A stretch of DNA of 64,000 nt from Vibrio sp. DW001 (lineage in GTDB: Bacteria > Pseudomonadota > Gammaproteobacteria > Enterobacterales > Vibrionaceae). Made by a program: the position numbers and the translations under genes. Below the pieces are notes generated by a model, which had not been told where the DNA came from, did no database searches, and was given only the letters and a program-made list of their open reading frames with translations. Location: assembly GCF_029016285.1 (NCBI RefSeq), contig NZ_CP091975.1:2790001-2854000 (forward strand). Direction: 5' to 3'. The first letter of the stretch is position 1. The number at the start of each line of letters is the position of its first letter. Below are positions 40,992-49,761 of this stretch, one piece after another.

Positions 40992-41993
40992 TTAGTTGTA
41001 GATGAACATCGACACAAACCACGCTAACAATACGGTTGGCGCACCTGTTAGGAAGCGTCCATATAATACGGAAGGAACCCCTACGCGAACCGTTTCAGGC
41101 TTAGCTTCTGCTAGACCTAAACCGACAGGAATAAAGTCACATGCGGCCTGAGCATTAATTGCAAATAAAGCCGGTAACGCTAACTGCGGAGGGATATTAC
41201 CCAAACCGATTTGAGTACCAATAAGCACACCAATAACCTGCGCGATAACCGCACCAGGGCCTAAAAATGGTGACAAGAATGGGAATGAACAAATAAGTGC
41301 TAGTACAACAAGACCAATCGGATTCGTTGCTAAAGGGACAAGTACATGAGCAATACTGTCGCCGATCCCACTTGCCAAAATGACCCCGATAAGCATGGAA
41401 ACGAACGCCATAAACGGGATAATGGTAGACATGACTGTATCGATCGTGTCACGTCCTGCTTGGAAAAAAGTGGCCATGACATTACCCATGCCCATACCAA
41501 TTCGTGCAAGCATGCCATCTGATTGTTCAGTTAGCTTTTTGCTTGTATCAATATATCCACCAGACATCGTTCCTGCGCCTCCAGCATCAATTGAAATATT
41601 CTCGGCATAAACCGTTGCTGTTTCTGCTTCTCCCGCGATACTGACGCAGTGTTCATCAACATTGGAAATGTAGTTGTTTTCGTTTATATGTTTCGCCATT
41701 ACTCCAGACTTCCCTGTCGGCATGACATTCAATGTTGGGATATTATTTTTTGGATACAAACCACATCGCATCGAACCACCACAGTCAATAACTGCACAGG
41801 CCATTTCGCTGTAATCACAACTTTCTTTAAATCCATCAACGGCTTCTAGACCCGTTAACTCCACTAAGCGATCAACCAATGCTGGGCGAGTTCCGCCAAC
41901 CATGTACATGATTTTTTTGTGTTTAGGGAAGTCGATTACTAACTCGTTACCCCAACCGCCTTTTCCAGCGCGTACTTTAAGTGTCTTTGTCAT
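40992..41993 (-). CDS. srlE: PTS glucitol/sorbitol IIB-IIC2 component (set 1)
   Basis: A 333-residue protein with a IIB domain (about 1-125; phospho-Cys in [15 protein letters not shown]) and a C-terminal membrane domain (about 185-333). It shares long identical stretches with the set 2 protein, such as [15 protein letters not shown] and [20 protein letters not shown], while the linker (about 125-165) differs completely. It lies 11 bases after srlA. Confidence 0.95.
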   Translation of the reverse strand: MTKTLKVRAGKGGWGNELVIDFPKHKKIMYMVGGTRPALVDRLVELTGLEAVDGFKESCDYSEMACAVIDCGGSMRCGLYPKNNIPTLNVMPTGKSGVMAKHINENNYISNVDEHCVSIAGEAETATVYAENISIDAGGAGTMSGGYIDTSKKLTEQSDGMLARIGMGMGNVMATFFQAGRDTIDTVMSTIIPFMAFVSMLIGVILASGIGDSIAHVLVPLATNPIGLVVLALICSFPFLSPFLGPGAVIAQVIGVLIGTQIGLGNIPPQLALPALFAINAQAACDFIPVGLGLAEAKPETVRVGVPSVLYGRFLTGAPTVLLAWFVSMFIYN

Positions 41994-42004
41994 AAATCCC
42001 CCGA

Positions 42005-42553
42005 TTAACCAAATTTAACTTCGCGTTCTAGAGTGATACCTTGCTGCTTTTCAACCATCATCGTAGTGAAGTCAGTCACCCAACCACGGAAGAAATTAGA
42101 AACAGCACCGACGAGAAGGTAAGACACAGCAAGTGGAGCGAGCGGCAAACCAAGTGTTGTCAATCCACTCGCTATCCCGAGATAAACAAACAGTTCACCA
42201 GGATTCACGTGTGGGAATAGACCGTTCAACGAATGGCAAGAATATGAGCCTGCAGCGTAATAGCTAGGTTTGTAGCATTCTGGTAGAAACTTCCCAAGTG
42301 ACAAGGTCATAGGGTTGCAAAAAATGAATGTGCCCACCACAGGGAGAATTAGGTAACGAGACACAGGATTACTTGCACACTTACTCGCCAAGTTTTCAAC
42401 GCGATGCTCACCAACGAAGGCGATCAACGCATTCATCGCACAGAGCAGCGCAATGAGCAATGGTAAAATACCAGACATCATACCAAGCATGACCTCTCCC
42501 CCTTTTTGGAATAGTCCAATAAACCATTCAGCCCCGAAAATTACAGTTTCCAT
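42005..42553 (-). CDS. srlA: PTS glucitol/sorbitol IIC component (set 1)
   Basis: A 182-residue membrane component of the sorbitol permease ([40 protein letters not shown]). ATG 42553 is chosen because AGAGGT precedes it and [11 protein letters not shown] matches the family start; the frame opens at 42598. It is the first gene of the main srl operon and diverges from gutQ across an operator-rich region. Confidence 0.95.
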   Translation of the reverse strand: METVIFGAEWFIGLFQKGGEVMLGMMSGILPLLIALLCAMNALIAFVGEHRVENLASKCASNPVSRYLILPVVGTFIFCNPMTLSLGKFLPECYKPSYYAAGSYSCHSLNGLFPHVNPGELFVYLGIASGLTTLGLPLAPLAVSYLLVGAVSNFFRGWVTDFTTMMVEKQQGITLEREVKFG

Positions 42554-42598
42554 TTGTTTTACCTCTTTGTTGTTTGGTGGCTGAATTATGCGCTTCAA

Positions 42599-42613
42599 CT
42601 TTCAGTTTGAAAG
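42599..42613. promoter_or_regulatory. Candidate sorbitol-repressor operator
   Basis: CTTTCA-GTT-TGAAAG, a perfect 6-bp inverted repeat 46 bases upstream of srlA set 1. It abuts the candidate CRP site. Confidence 0.6.
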
Positions 42614-42627
42614 TGATCTCTTTCACA
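42612..42627. promoter_or_regulatory. Candidate CRP site of the srl/gutQ region
   Basis: AGTGA-TCTCTT-TCACA keeps the CRP core GTGA-N6-TCAC exactly. cAMP-CRP control is expected for a sorbitol operon. Confidence 0.6.
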
Positions 42628-42652
42628 ATAATTATCATTGGTGGTTAATTTA

Positions 42653-42670
42653 CTTTCATTATAATGAAAA
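42653..42670. promoter_or_regulatory. Candidate sorbitol-repressor operator
   Basis: CTTTCA-N6-TGAAAA, a second inverted repeat of the same half-sites with wider spacing. Two further direct half-sites CTTTCAAAT lie between 42712 and 42750. Confidence 0.4.
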
Positions 42671-42796
42671 ACGCACACGATCGCCTTAGTTTAACATCAT
42701 TTAACTTGCACATGACTTTCAAATGGCTTTTACTTGCTTTCAAATAGAAATTATTAGAAAATACGTATCACTTGATTAATACGACACTACATCTAG

Positions 42797-42811
42797 CTTT
42801 CACAGTGAAAG
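42797..42811. promoter_or_regulatory. Candidate sorbitol-repressor operator of gutQ
   Basis: CTTTCA-CAG-TGAAAG, a perfect palindrome ending 16 bases before the gutQ start codon, well placed to block its transcription. Confidence 0.62.
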
Positions 42812-42827
42812 TGTTGAAGGGGCAATA

Positions 42828-43799
42828 ATGAACATTGAAAGTGAGCATATAAAAAAACTAGGAATTACCTTCCTTAGAGATGAACTTATTGAAGCAAACC
42901 ATATGCTTGAAAGAATTGATGATGAATTTGTGAATGCTTGTCGCATACTTTCAACGACCAAAGGTAAGGTCGTGGTTATGGGTGTAGGAAAAAGTGGTCA
43001 CATAGGGAAGAAAATCGCGGCGACATTCGCAAGTACGGGCACCCAAGCATTCTTTATTCATCCCACCGAGGCTTTGCATGGGGATATGGGCATGATTGGA
43101 AAAGCTGACAGCACGTTACTTATCAGTTACAGCGGAGAGGCCAACGAGTTCAGGATACTATTGCCACTATTGGCTGCACAGGGAAATAAAGTCATCAGCA
43201 TTACTGGTAACAAAAATTCAACCCTTTCGATAAGTTCAGACGCGGCATTAAATGTCGCGATAAACCAAGAAGCCTGTCCGCTAGGACTTGCTCCAACATC
43301 CAGTGCGTTATGCACATTAATGATGGGTGACGCATTGGCTTTAACCGTCATGAGCCAAATAGGATTCAGTCAAAATGATTTTGCTCGCAGCCACCCCGCA
43401 GGTAGCTTAGGGGCCAAACTGCTCACCACAGTAATAGATGTATTAGATAATCAAATTGAAGGGACGCACTGTTTTACATACAGTTCGTTATTGGATGCGG
43501 TGGATTGTTTATGCCTCAGTGGAAAAGGGTTAATTGCAATCATTGATGACAATCAAGTTGTTGGCGTATTTTCTGATGGTGATTTTAGGCGAGCTATCGC
43601 TAACAAGGCAGATCTCAACGGAAATGTTGATCAATATATGTCAAAGAACTTCCATTACATCGGTGCTAAGGCAATGTGCACACATGCCTTAGCCTCTATG
43701 AATACAAACCATATTACTGCCTTACCTGTGCTGCATCCAAATCATCATCTAATCGGAATCGTGAGTGTTGCTCAAATTCATGCTGCTGGTATTCGATAA
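42828..43799 (+). CDS. gutQ: GutQ/KpsF-type arabinose-5-phosphate isomerase
   Basis: A 323-residue sugar isomerase with an N-terminal SIS domain (about 30-180; VVMGVGKSGHIGKKIAATFA) and a C-terminal pair of CBS domains (about 205-323). GutQ of E. coli interconverts ribulose 5-phosphate and arabinose 5-phosphate and belongs to the glucitol operon. Here it is divergent from srlAEB with a shared regulatory region. KdsD would be the alternative name; context favours GutQ. Confidence 0.9.
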   Translation: MNIESEHIKKLGITFLRDELIEANHMLERIDDEFVNACRILSTTKGKVVVMGVGKSGHIGKKIAATFASTGTQAFFIHPTEALHGDMGMIGKADSTLLISYSGEANEFRILLPLLAAQGNKVISITGNKNSTLSISSDAALNVAINQEACPLGLAPTSSALCTLMMGDALALTVMSQIGFSQNDFARSHPAGSLGAKLLTTVIDVLDNQIEGTHCFTYSSLLDAVDCLCLSGKGLIAIIDDNQVVGVFSDGDFRRAIANKADLNGNVDQYMSKNFHYIGAKAMCTHALASMNTNHITALPVLHPNHHLIGIVSVAQIHAAGIR

Positions 43800-43919
43800 A
43801 ACAGAAAATGAAGTATTAAAGTATTATTGGCTCTTATTGCCGTTTATATTTTAAGCGAACGGCGGTGTGAGTATTTAATGCGTAACGTGATTAGTATACA
43901 ATGACGCCTCAGACAAAAA

Positions 43920-43995
43920 GTCCCCTTAGTTCAGCTGGATAGAACAAGGACCTCCTAAGTCTTAGACACAGGTTCGAATCCTGTAGGGGACACCA
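43920..43995 (+). tRNA. tRNA-Arg (anticodon CCT)
   Basis: A 76-base cloverleaf with acceptor stem GTCCCCT / AGGGGAC, D arm GTTC/GAAC, anticodon stem AGGAC / GTCTT around the loop CTCCTAA (anticodon CCT), T arm ACAGG-TTCGAAT-CCTGT and encoded CCA. One G-T pair is in the anticodon stem. It decodes AGG. No attachment-site duplication is seen downstream. Confidence 0.93.
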
Positions 43996-44182
43996 TTTCT
44001 TCTGTTTATTCCATTAAAATCAACAAAATCTCTCTTATTGCGTTTTCTCTTCCTCTTTAGCCCTATCCACCCCGGATGAACTGCATCTGATAGATGTCAC
44101 TATTGTCGTACCAATTGTTCTAAGTGGGGAGTTCCACAAGGTCAATGACTCTCAGATTTATCGCCGAGAGCCAACTCCCAGT

Positions 44183-45079
44183 TTAGAACTCGACATTCGT
44201 TTTCAAGTAATCAATAAACTTTGACGCTCTGGAACTCAATAGCTGTCTTCGATACCAAACGGCATACACATCTCTATCTATACCTTGCCAACTTGGTAGA
44301 ACTCGCACCAATTGTTGATTTTTGAGTTCCTCTTTTATTTCCGTCGATGGTAACAATGTGATACCTAATCCATTGACTGAAAACTGCTTTGCAATCTGTA
44401 AATCATTAACCAATATCCTTCTTTTACTAGGATTGAAGGTGACTCGATGGTCTGTATTTGAACATTCAAATAACGCCAATGACGAAGTCAGCGGGTTGCT
44501 AATAATTAAGTTTGCTCTCTCAAGATCTTGAAGGTCTTCTAGTTTACTTTGAGATTCAATATATAAAGGGCTCGCAACCAGTATTGTTTCAATTCGGCCT
44601 AACTTGAGTTGGGTAAGGTCTGAATCTTTTTGTTTACCGACTCTAATCGCAAAATCAGCGTTGGATGAATAGAACTCAGTAAGCGTATTACTCAACTCCA
44701 GTTCCAGATCTATTTCTGGATTCTGATGCAAATAACAAGACATATTTGTTTGTAAACAACTGGCAACCAAATTTGTTGGTGCAATAACCTTGATGAGACC
44801 TTTATCTCCTGATATATCATCTTGAATTTCATTAATAATCGAGCCAACCGAGTTCACATGGAAGTATGCGTTGTCAAACAGCTTATGACCTTCTCTTGTC
44901 ATTTCAAAGTGATGGCTACTTCGATTCAATAACTTACAACCAAATTCGACTTCCAATGCTTTTATACGTCGGCTCACGGTAGAGGACGGAATTTTTAAAA
45001 TTTCACTTGCCGACTTTAAACTGCCAGCTTCCACTACTGCAATAAATAACGAAATATCATCAAACATACTCAATTCCAT
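44183..45079 (-). CDS. LysR-family transcription regulator
   Basis: A 298-residue regulator with the N-terminal winged helix-turn-helix (about 1-65; FIAVVEAGSLKSASEILKIP, SSTVSRRIKALEVEFGCKLL) and a periplasmic-binding-like effector domain. It belongs to the group of CrgA/AaeR-like LysR proteins by its start. It diverges from the DUF2798 gene at 45178, its likely target by position. The effector is unknown. Confidence 0.92.
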   Translation of the reverse strand: MELSMFDDISLFIAVVEAGSLKSASEILKIPSSTVSRRIKALEVEFGCKLLNRSSHHFEMTREGHKLFDNAYFHVNSVGSIINEIQDDISGDKGLIKVIAPTNLVASCLQTNMSCYLHQNPEIDLELELSNTLTEFYSSNADFAIRVGKQKDSDLTQLKLGRIETILVASPLYIESQSKLEDLQDLERANLIISNPLTSSLALFECSNTDHRVTFNPSKRRILVNDLQIAKQFSVNGLGITLLPSTEIKEELKNQQLVRVLPSWQGIDRDVYAVWYRRQLLSSRASKFIDYLKTNVEF

Positions 45080-45177
45080 ATTTGGGTTTCATAAACCCAA
45101 ACTAACGCCTAGATTTCATCTATGACTATAAAATATAGTACTTGCCATCCATCATCAACACCATCAAGGTATCTAGT

Positions 45178-45387
45178 ATGAAACAGCGTGTATTGTTTAC
45201 TGTAATAATGTCATTTTTTCTTTCTTCATTGATGACATTGTGGGTGACGTATATCAACCTAGGGTATACGCCAGAATTTTTAGACATGTGGAGAAATGCA
45301 TTTCTGTTAGCGTGGCCCGCTGCTGGCATTATTTCATTTATTATTTCGCCTTTAGCCTTACGCATTACACATAAAGTTTTGGGATAG
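45178..45387 (+). CDS. DUF2798 small membrane protein
   Basis: A 69-residue protein with two hydrophobic helices (about 5-25 and 38-60) and the family pattern (FFLSSLMTLWVTYINLG, WPAAGIISFIISPLALRI). AAGGT lies 8 bases before ATG 45178, which fixes the start; the frame opens at 45142. Function is unknown. It diverges from a LysR gene and is followed by a long hairpin. Confidence 0.85.
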   Translation: MKQRVLFTVIMSFFLSSLMTLWVTYINLGYTPEFLDMWRNAFLLAWPAAGIISFIISPLALRITHKVLG

Positions 45388-45390
45388 CGT

Positions 45391-45430
45391 TCAATGCTTT
45401 GACGGCAAAAAGTTGTCGTCAAGGCATTGA
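45391..45430. terminator. Strong hairpin after the DUF2798 gene
   Basis: A 16-bp stem with two G-T pairs (TCAATGCTTTGACGGC / GTCGTCAAGGCATTGA) and an 8-base A-rich loop, starting 4 bases after the stop codon. No T run follows, so termination is likely but not certain. The remaining part of 45431-45739 is AT-rich without a gene. Confidence 0.55.
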
Positions 45431-45739
45431 CACGATTTGTCACTATAATCTCAAGCTGAATTAACTTTCGATAAGCTTACTTTTTTTATGGTTTTATTGA
45501 TTGGTTTTTATATAAAAACCTCATAATGATGTCGTATTCACAAATAATTGCAGTGTTACATCCTGATCTGACTGAATTTTCTGGTTGTTAGTTTCAATTT
45601 CTTATTGAACAGGTTTTAATCCTAGAATATACCAACGTACTTGGGTTTATGTATTGATAAAATATTAATACGCGAGATAATAAGCTCGTTGTTAAATTTT
45701 TGTTAACCGAATAAAGCATAGGCTACACAAGGACAAATC

Positions 45740-46378
45740 ATGGAAATGGAAAATAAATTTCTTATAGAAGTTTTTCAAACTCCGGAAAATGTTGCCCCCC
45801 AACTTTCGTCTTACTTTGACGATTTACCGGCGGATAAGTACGTAGACAGTGATCACCGTTATCGCTCCTATGCGCAGTTTCAAGCAGGAAACACCGGACT
45901 AGTGAGGTTACCTCACAGCACATTTACCCAGTCATCAGAATTTAACCGAGTTGTTGGTGATGTAGAGCGAGACTTCGCCGAAATGGATAACGAGATGGTG
46001 CAAACACCGTGTTTCCAGCACATACTTAAGTCGTTCATGCAGCGAACAGGTACGGATAAAGATAATTCGGTAGTCCATGTTCACCAAATTCGAGTCACGT
46101 GCAAATCTGACGCAACGAGCGCTCCTGCGCCTGAAGGAATCCACCAAGATGGTTATCGCTTTGTTGGTATTTTCTGTGTACAACGGAAGAATATCGCTGG
46201 CGGCTTTACACAGATCTTTGTTTCTCCAGTCGAGCAGCACCCACATTTAAATACCGTGTTGGAAGAGAACCAGTTTGTTATCCTGAATGACTCTAGGTTT
46301 TTCCACCATATTTCTGAGACCCTCTCAAGTGAAGCAGGCGAAAAAGGAGTGCGTGATGTCTTCGTATTTACCGCTTAA
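45740..46378 (+). CDS. 2-oxoglutarate/Fe(II) dioxygenase family protein
   Basis: A 212-residue protein of the 2OG-Fe dioxygenase family that includes bacterial free L-amino-acid hydroxylases (L-isoleucine dioxygenase type). The iron-binding HxD is H135-D137 (EGIHQDGYRFVG), the distal His is H189 or H190 (NDSRFFHH), and R205 is placed to bind 2-oxoglutarate. The substrate is inferred to be a free amino acid. Its last 23 bases overlap the next gene, which encodes a PLP enzyme, so the two are translated together and likely act on one pathway. Confidence 0.85.
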   Translation: MEMENKFLIEVFQTPENVAPQLSSYFDDLPADKYVDSDHRYRSYAQFQAGNTGLVRLPHSTFTQSSEFNRVVGDVERDFAEMDNEMVQTPCFQHILKSFMQRTGTDKDNSVVHVHQIRVTCKSDATSAPAPEGIHQDGYRFVGIFCVQRKNIAGGFTQIFVSPVEQHPHLNTVLEENQFVILNDSRFFHHISETLSSEAGEKGVRDVFVFTA

Positions 46379-47597
46379 TCAAAAAAGTGTAATGAGTTTG
46401 CGTGACCAATTCCCTGCGTTAGGGGCACTAAATAATGGTCGGTCACCCGTGTTCTTCGATGGACCCGGTGGAACACAGTTACCTCAGTCGGTGATAGAAG
46501 GCTTTGGTGATTATTTGAGTCGTGGCAATTCTAATCTCGGCGGCCGATTTTTTGTCAGCGAAAGCACCGTAAGTTTGGTGGATAATTGCAGAAAAAAAGC
46601 AGCGGCTCTGTTTGGCGCTGCATCAGAAGATGAAATTGTGTTTGGCGCGAATATGACGAGTATGACTTTCCATTTTAGTCGAGCGATGAGTCAAGAATGG
46701 CAACCCGATGATGAGATTATTCTCAGTGATGCTGACCATGGTGCAAATCGATCTTCATGGGCCAGGGCCGCTAAAGACAAAGGCGTAAAAGTACACTATG
46801 TGCCCATCAACGATACCAGCTGTAACCTAGATTTAGACATATTTCAGTCTCTGCTTAATGACAAAACCCGCCTTGTCGCGATTACCGCCGCGAGTAATCT
46901 ATCGGGCACTATTGTCGATATTAAAAAGGTCATTGAACTGACTAAAGCGAATGGTAGTGTCGCATTTATCGACGCTGTCCATCTTCTACCTCATCAAATT
47001 CTTAACGTACGCCAGTTAGATGCTGATTTTGTTGTCGGTTCAGCGTATAAATTTTATGGCCCGCATTTGGGGGTTTTATATGGTCGTAAAGCACTGCTCG
47101 AAAAATACCAACCATACAAGGTTGAGCCTGCACCTACCTACGCTCCGAATTGCTGGGAGACTGGAACGCTAAATTTTGAGGCACTTTCAGCATTCTCTAA
47201 AACTGTCGATTATCTAGCCTCTTTGGGCGAAGGCAATACGCTTAGATCGAAGCTAGAGTCAGCCTACAGTAATATTCACCAATATGAATTGTCACTCACC
47301 ACTTACTTTTTGGCCCGTTTAAAAGAATTTCCGATTATCGAGCTTTTTGGTCACCCAACAGCAAGTAACCGAACCGCGACATTCGCTCTTCGTTTTGGTG
47401 ATACCGATCCAAGCGAGGTTGCCGCGTATTTGGGCGAACATGAGATATACACCTGGAGTGGTCACCTCTACGCAGATAAACTAACTGATGCGCTCGGAGT
47501 AACCCAAAAGGGTGGAATACTCCGAGTCGGGTTGATGCATTACAATACGAAAGAAGAGATAGACCGGTTTTTCAGCGCACTGAGTGGCATGTTGTAA
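46356..47597 (+). CDS. Class V aminotransferase / cysteine desulfurase-like protein
   Basis: A 413-residue PLP enzyme of the subgroup represented by V. cholerae VC1184. The Schiff-base lysine is K232 (GSAYKFYGPHLG) and the PLP-binding Asp-His is in FIDAVHLLPHQ. The active-site Cys loop of true cysteine desulfurases is not evident, so lyase or other PLP chemistry is possible. ATG 46356 has GGAG at 7 bases; the frame opens at 46287. It overlaps the dioxygenase gene and ends before a terminator. Confidence 0.88.
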   Translation: MSSYLPLNQKSVMSLRDQFPALGALNNGRSPVFFDGPGGTQLPQSVIEGFGDYLSRGNSNLGGRFFVSESTVSLVDNCRKKAAALFGAASEDEIVFGANMTSMTFHFSRAMSQEWQPDDEIILSDADHGANRSSWARAAKDKGVKVHYVPINDTSCNLDLDIFQSLLNDKTRLVAITAASNLSGTIVDIKKVIELTKANGSVAFIDAVHLLPHQILNVRQLDADFVVGSAYKFYGPHLGVLYGRKALLEKYQPYKVEPAPTYAPNCWETGTLNFEALSAFSKTVDYLASLGEGNTLRSKLESAYSNIHQYELSLTTYFLARLKEFPIIELFGHPTASNRTATFALRFGDTDPSEVAAYLGEHEIYTWSGHLYADKLTDALGVTQKGGILRVGLMHYNTKEEIDRFFSALSGML

Positions 47598-47604
47598 GAG
47601 CATT

Positions 47605-47629
47605 AAAAAGCCACCTGAGGTGGCTTTTT
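47605..47629. terminator. Bidirectional terminator
   Basis: AAAAAGCCACCT-GAGGTGGCTTTTT: a perfect stem with A and T runs on the two sides, between the converging PLP enzyme gene and deoC. Confidence 0.92.
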
Positions 47630-47673
47630 AAACTTTCCGCTATCGGCAAAAGAGAAAACAATAAGAAGGACAG

Positions 47674-48450
47674 CTAGTAACCGCCTTCAACACCTTTCTC
47701 ACCTTCATCTAACGTATGAAGTAGATTAACAAGTAAGCTAGAGGCACCAAAACGGTAGTGCATATTATTGTCAGTCCAATCGGCCCCAAAAATACCATCA
47801 ACCATATCTAGGTATATTTTTGCTTCTTCTGTGGTCTGCACTCCACCAGAAGCCTTAAAACCAACCGTTTTTTCAACTCCCATCTCTTTGATAACCGATA
47901 GCATAGTTTTTGCCGCTTCCGGGGTGGCATTAACAGGCACTTTACCGGTTGATGTTTTAATGATGTCAGCCCCTGCCTTGATTGAGATCTCAGACGCTTT
48001 CCTGATCAATGCATTGGTTTTCAGCTCACCAGATTCAATGATAACTTTCAGAAGAACGTCACCGCAAATGGCTTTACATTGCCTAACAAGCTCAAAGCCT
48101 ACATTCTCGTTTCCGTCTATCAGCGCACGGTATGGAAACACGACATCGACATCATCAGCACCGTACATTATTGCCGCTTTAGTTTCCGCAACCGCAATGT
48201 CGATATCCTCGTTCCCATGAGGAAAGTTCGTCACGGTGACAACGCGAATGTCTGGCGTACCTTGTAAAAGTAATTGTTTCTTAGCTACAGGAATAAAACG
48301 TGGGTAGATACAGATCGCAGCCGTATTCCCTGCCGCTGTTTTAGCTTTCTTACACAATTCGATTATATTTTCATCCGTGTCATCGTCGTTCAAAGTAGTC
48401 AAATCCATTAATTTAAGTGCGCGCAGTGCTACGGTTTTTAAGTCGCTCAT
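47674..48450 (-). CDS. deoC: Deoxyribose-phosphate aldolase
   Basis: A 258-residue class I aldolase that splits 2-deoxyribose 5-phosphate into acetaldehyde and glyceraldehyde 3-phosphate. The catalytic Lys residues are in IKTSTGK and VGFKASGG, and Asp in [12 protein letters not shown] 48450 ([17 protein letters not shown]) fits E. coli DeoC and has AGGAA at 7 bases; an ATG two codons earlier touches the site. It is alone, without deoABD. Confidence 0.95.
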   Translation of the reverse strand: MSDLKTVALRALKLMDLTTLNDDDTDENIIELCKKAKTAAGNTAAICIYPRFIPVAKKQLLLQGTPDIRVVTVTNFPHGNEDIDIAVAETKAAIMYGADDVDVVFPYRALIDGNENVGFELVRQCKAICGDVLLKVIIESGELKTNALIRKASEISIKAGADIIKTSTGKVPVNATPEAAKTMLSVIKEMGVEKTVGFKASGGVQTTEEAKIYLDMVDGIFGADWTDNNMHYRFGASSLLVNLLHTLDEGEKGVEGGY

Positions 48451-48719
48451 CGTCATTTCCTATTAAGTTTTGTTTTATAAAATATCTGGCAGTTAATATA
48501 AAATCGATACAATACCCAAGAGGTCACATCATCTTCGGTTCATCATTCAAGTGAAGCGATTATAAAAACATTTAGAAAACTATAATAGATACAAAAATTA
48601 GAACATTTTGTATAACAGATGGGGTGTGAGTATTATTATACGGCGTGTAGCGGACGGAACGTGTTGTTTCGTGGACAAAAATATAGTCTGCTTCAAACTG
48701 CCTTTGAAAGGTACGTGAT

Positions 48720-49211
48720 TCATCGCTCGTTATTCTCAATTTGTTGATTAAGTATAGGCTGAATGGACAGGCGCAATTCTACCTCCCGCCCTTCAACGAA
48801 TAAGCCTGTCAGTTCAAATCCGCACTTCTGATAAAATTCAATGGGGCCATTTTTAGCAGGAACAACACTTGTATAAAGGTTAGCGATACCAAATTCAGTT
48901 TGCAACTCAGACGCCAACTCGCGTAATGCACGAGTACCGTAGCCTTTAGATTGATGGCACTTATCAAGCATCAACCTCCAGAGTGAACACTTACCAAACT
49001 GGATATTGGCGTCAACGAGAATAAAACCCACTGGTAGCCCATCCACGTAAATACCTCGATACCAGGGAAATTCCATGAAGTTGGCTTCCGCTAAAGAAAT
49101 GGCATTATTATCAACATGATTCACCTGATCAGGAGCGACTTCTAACTGACAGATCTGATAGAAGGTTTCGTGAGTGATTTTTCGTAATTCTAAGTCCACT
49201 TTTCTCCCCAC
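48720..49211 (-). CDS. GNAT-family N-acetyltransferase
   Basis: A 163-residue acetyltransferase with the acetyl-CoA loop HQSKGYGTRALRELA, preceded by the beta strand WRLMLD, and the C-terminal NGPIEFYQKCGFELTG. It resembles polyamine/diamine acetyltransferases (BltD/SpeG-like), so the acceptor may be an amine; the substrate is not certain. It is a single gene with its start near GTGGGGAG. Confidence 0.87.
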   Translation of the reverse strand: MGRKVDLELRKITHETFYQICQLEVAPDQVNHVDNNAISLAEANFMEFPWYRGIYVDGLPVGFILVDANIQFGKCSLWRLMLDKCHQSKGYGTRALRELASELQTEFGIANLYTSVVPAKNGPIEFYQKCGFELTGLFVEGREVELRLSIQPILNQQIENNER

Positions 49212-49247
49212 CTTTTTTACAACGGCATCAAATTTAGCACAATAATT

Positions 49248-49577
49248 TTATATTATTTTATTCATTTTAAGCCAAAACTGCTCTTGGCATCGATTGCTAA
49301 ATGTCTTTTTTTTAGGCTTAATCGATGTGTGTATTGTCTCTTCAATTACTTCATACGATATCCAACATTCAGGGCAAACTAGATCATTTACTTCAGAGCT
49401 TTCAGACTCTACACAATATTTAAGAATCACACCATTTGAGAAACAGTATCGCGATTCACCACATTGTACGACTGTTCCCTGATCTTCATATGATTTGTCC
49501 AAATTATCGTAGCTAACCAATGTGACATCGTTGGCTTCGCCATGTATGACAGATATGTAACTAGCTAAATTGTTCAT
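49248..49577 (-). CDS. Hypothetical protein with CPEC motif
   Basis: A 109-residue protein of unknown family. The N-terminal half is acidic and beta-like (VVQCGESRYCFSNGVILKYC); a CPEC pair with nearby cysteines could bind metal; the C-terminus is basic (KPKKKTFSNR). It has no clear ribosome binding site, so the call rests on length and composition. Confidence 0.55.
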   Translation of the reverse strand: MNNLASYISVIHGEANDVTLVSYDNLDKSYEDQGTVVQCGESRYCFSNGVILKYCVESESSEVNDLVCPECWISYEVIEETIHTSIKPKKKTFSNRCQEQFWLKMNKII

Positions 49578-49761
49578 TTTATAAGCCGTTGTAGAACGAG
49601 ATTTATTCTCTATATACGTTATTAATCAGAAGTTTACATTACAAAAAGATCAGATGGTATAAGGTAAACTGTTGCAACATTGTTGACACTGGCTATCTGA
49701 ACTGACCCCCAACCGTTGGATAACTTTTTTATTTCCATATGAAGGGGGTCGTAAAGTGCCT

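Noticed and set aside
44019..44225. Plus-strand open frame after tRNA-Arg reading DELHLIDVTIVVPIVLSGEF
   Set aside because: It lacks any start codon and its second part is antisense to the LysR gene. I could not connect it to a family, so chance is the simplest view.
45126..45443. Minus-strand 105-codon frame opposite the DUF2798 gene
   Set aside because: The plus-strand product matches a known family with a good ribosome binding site; the antisense frame is a shadow.
43920..47640. Genomic island inserted at tRNA-Arg
   Set aside because: No integrase, no direct repeat of the tRNA 3' end was found downstream in the window, and genes there look native to Vibrio.
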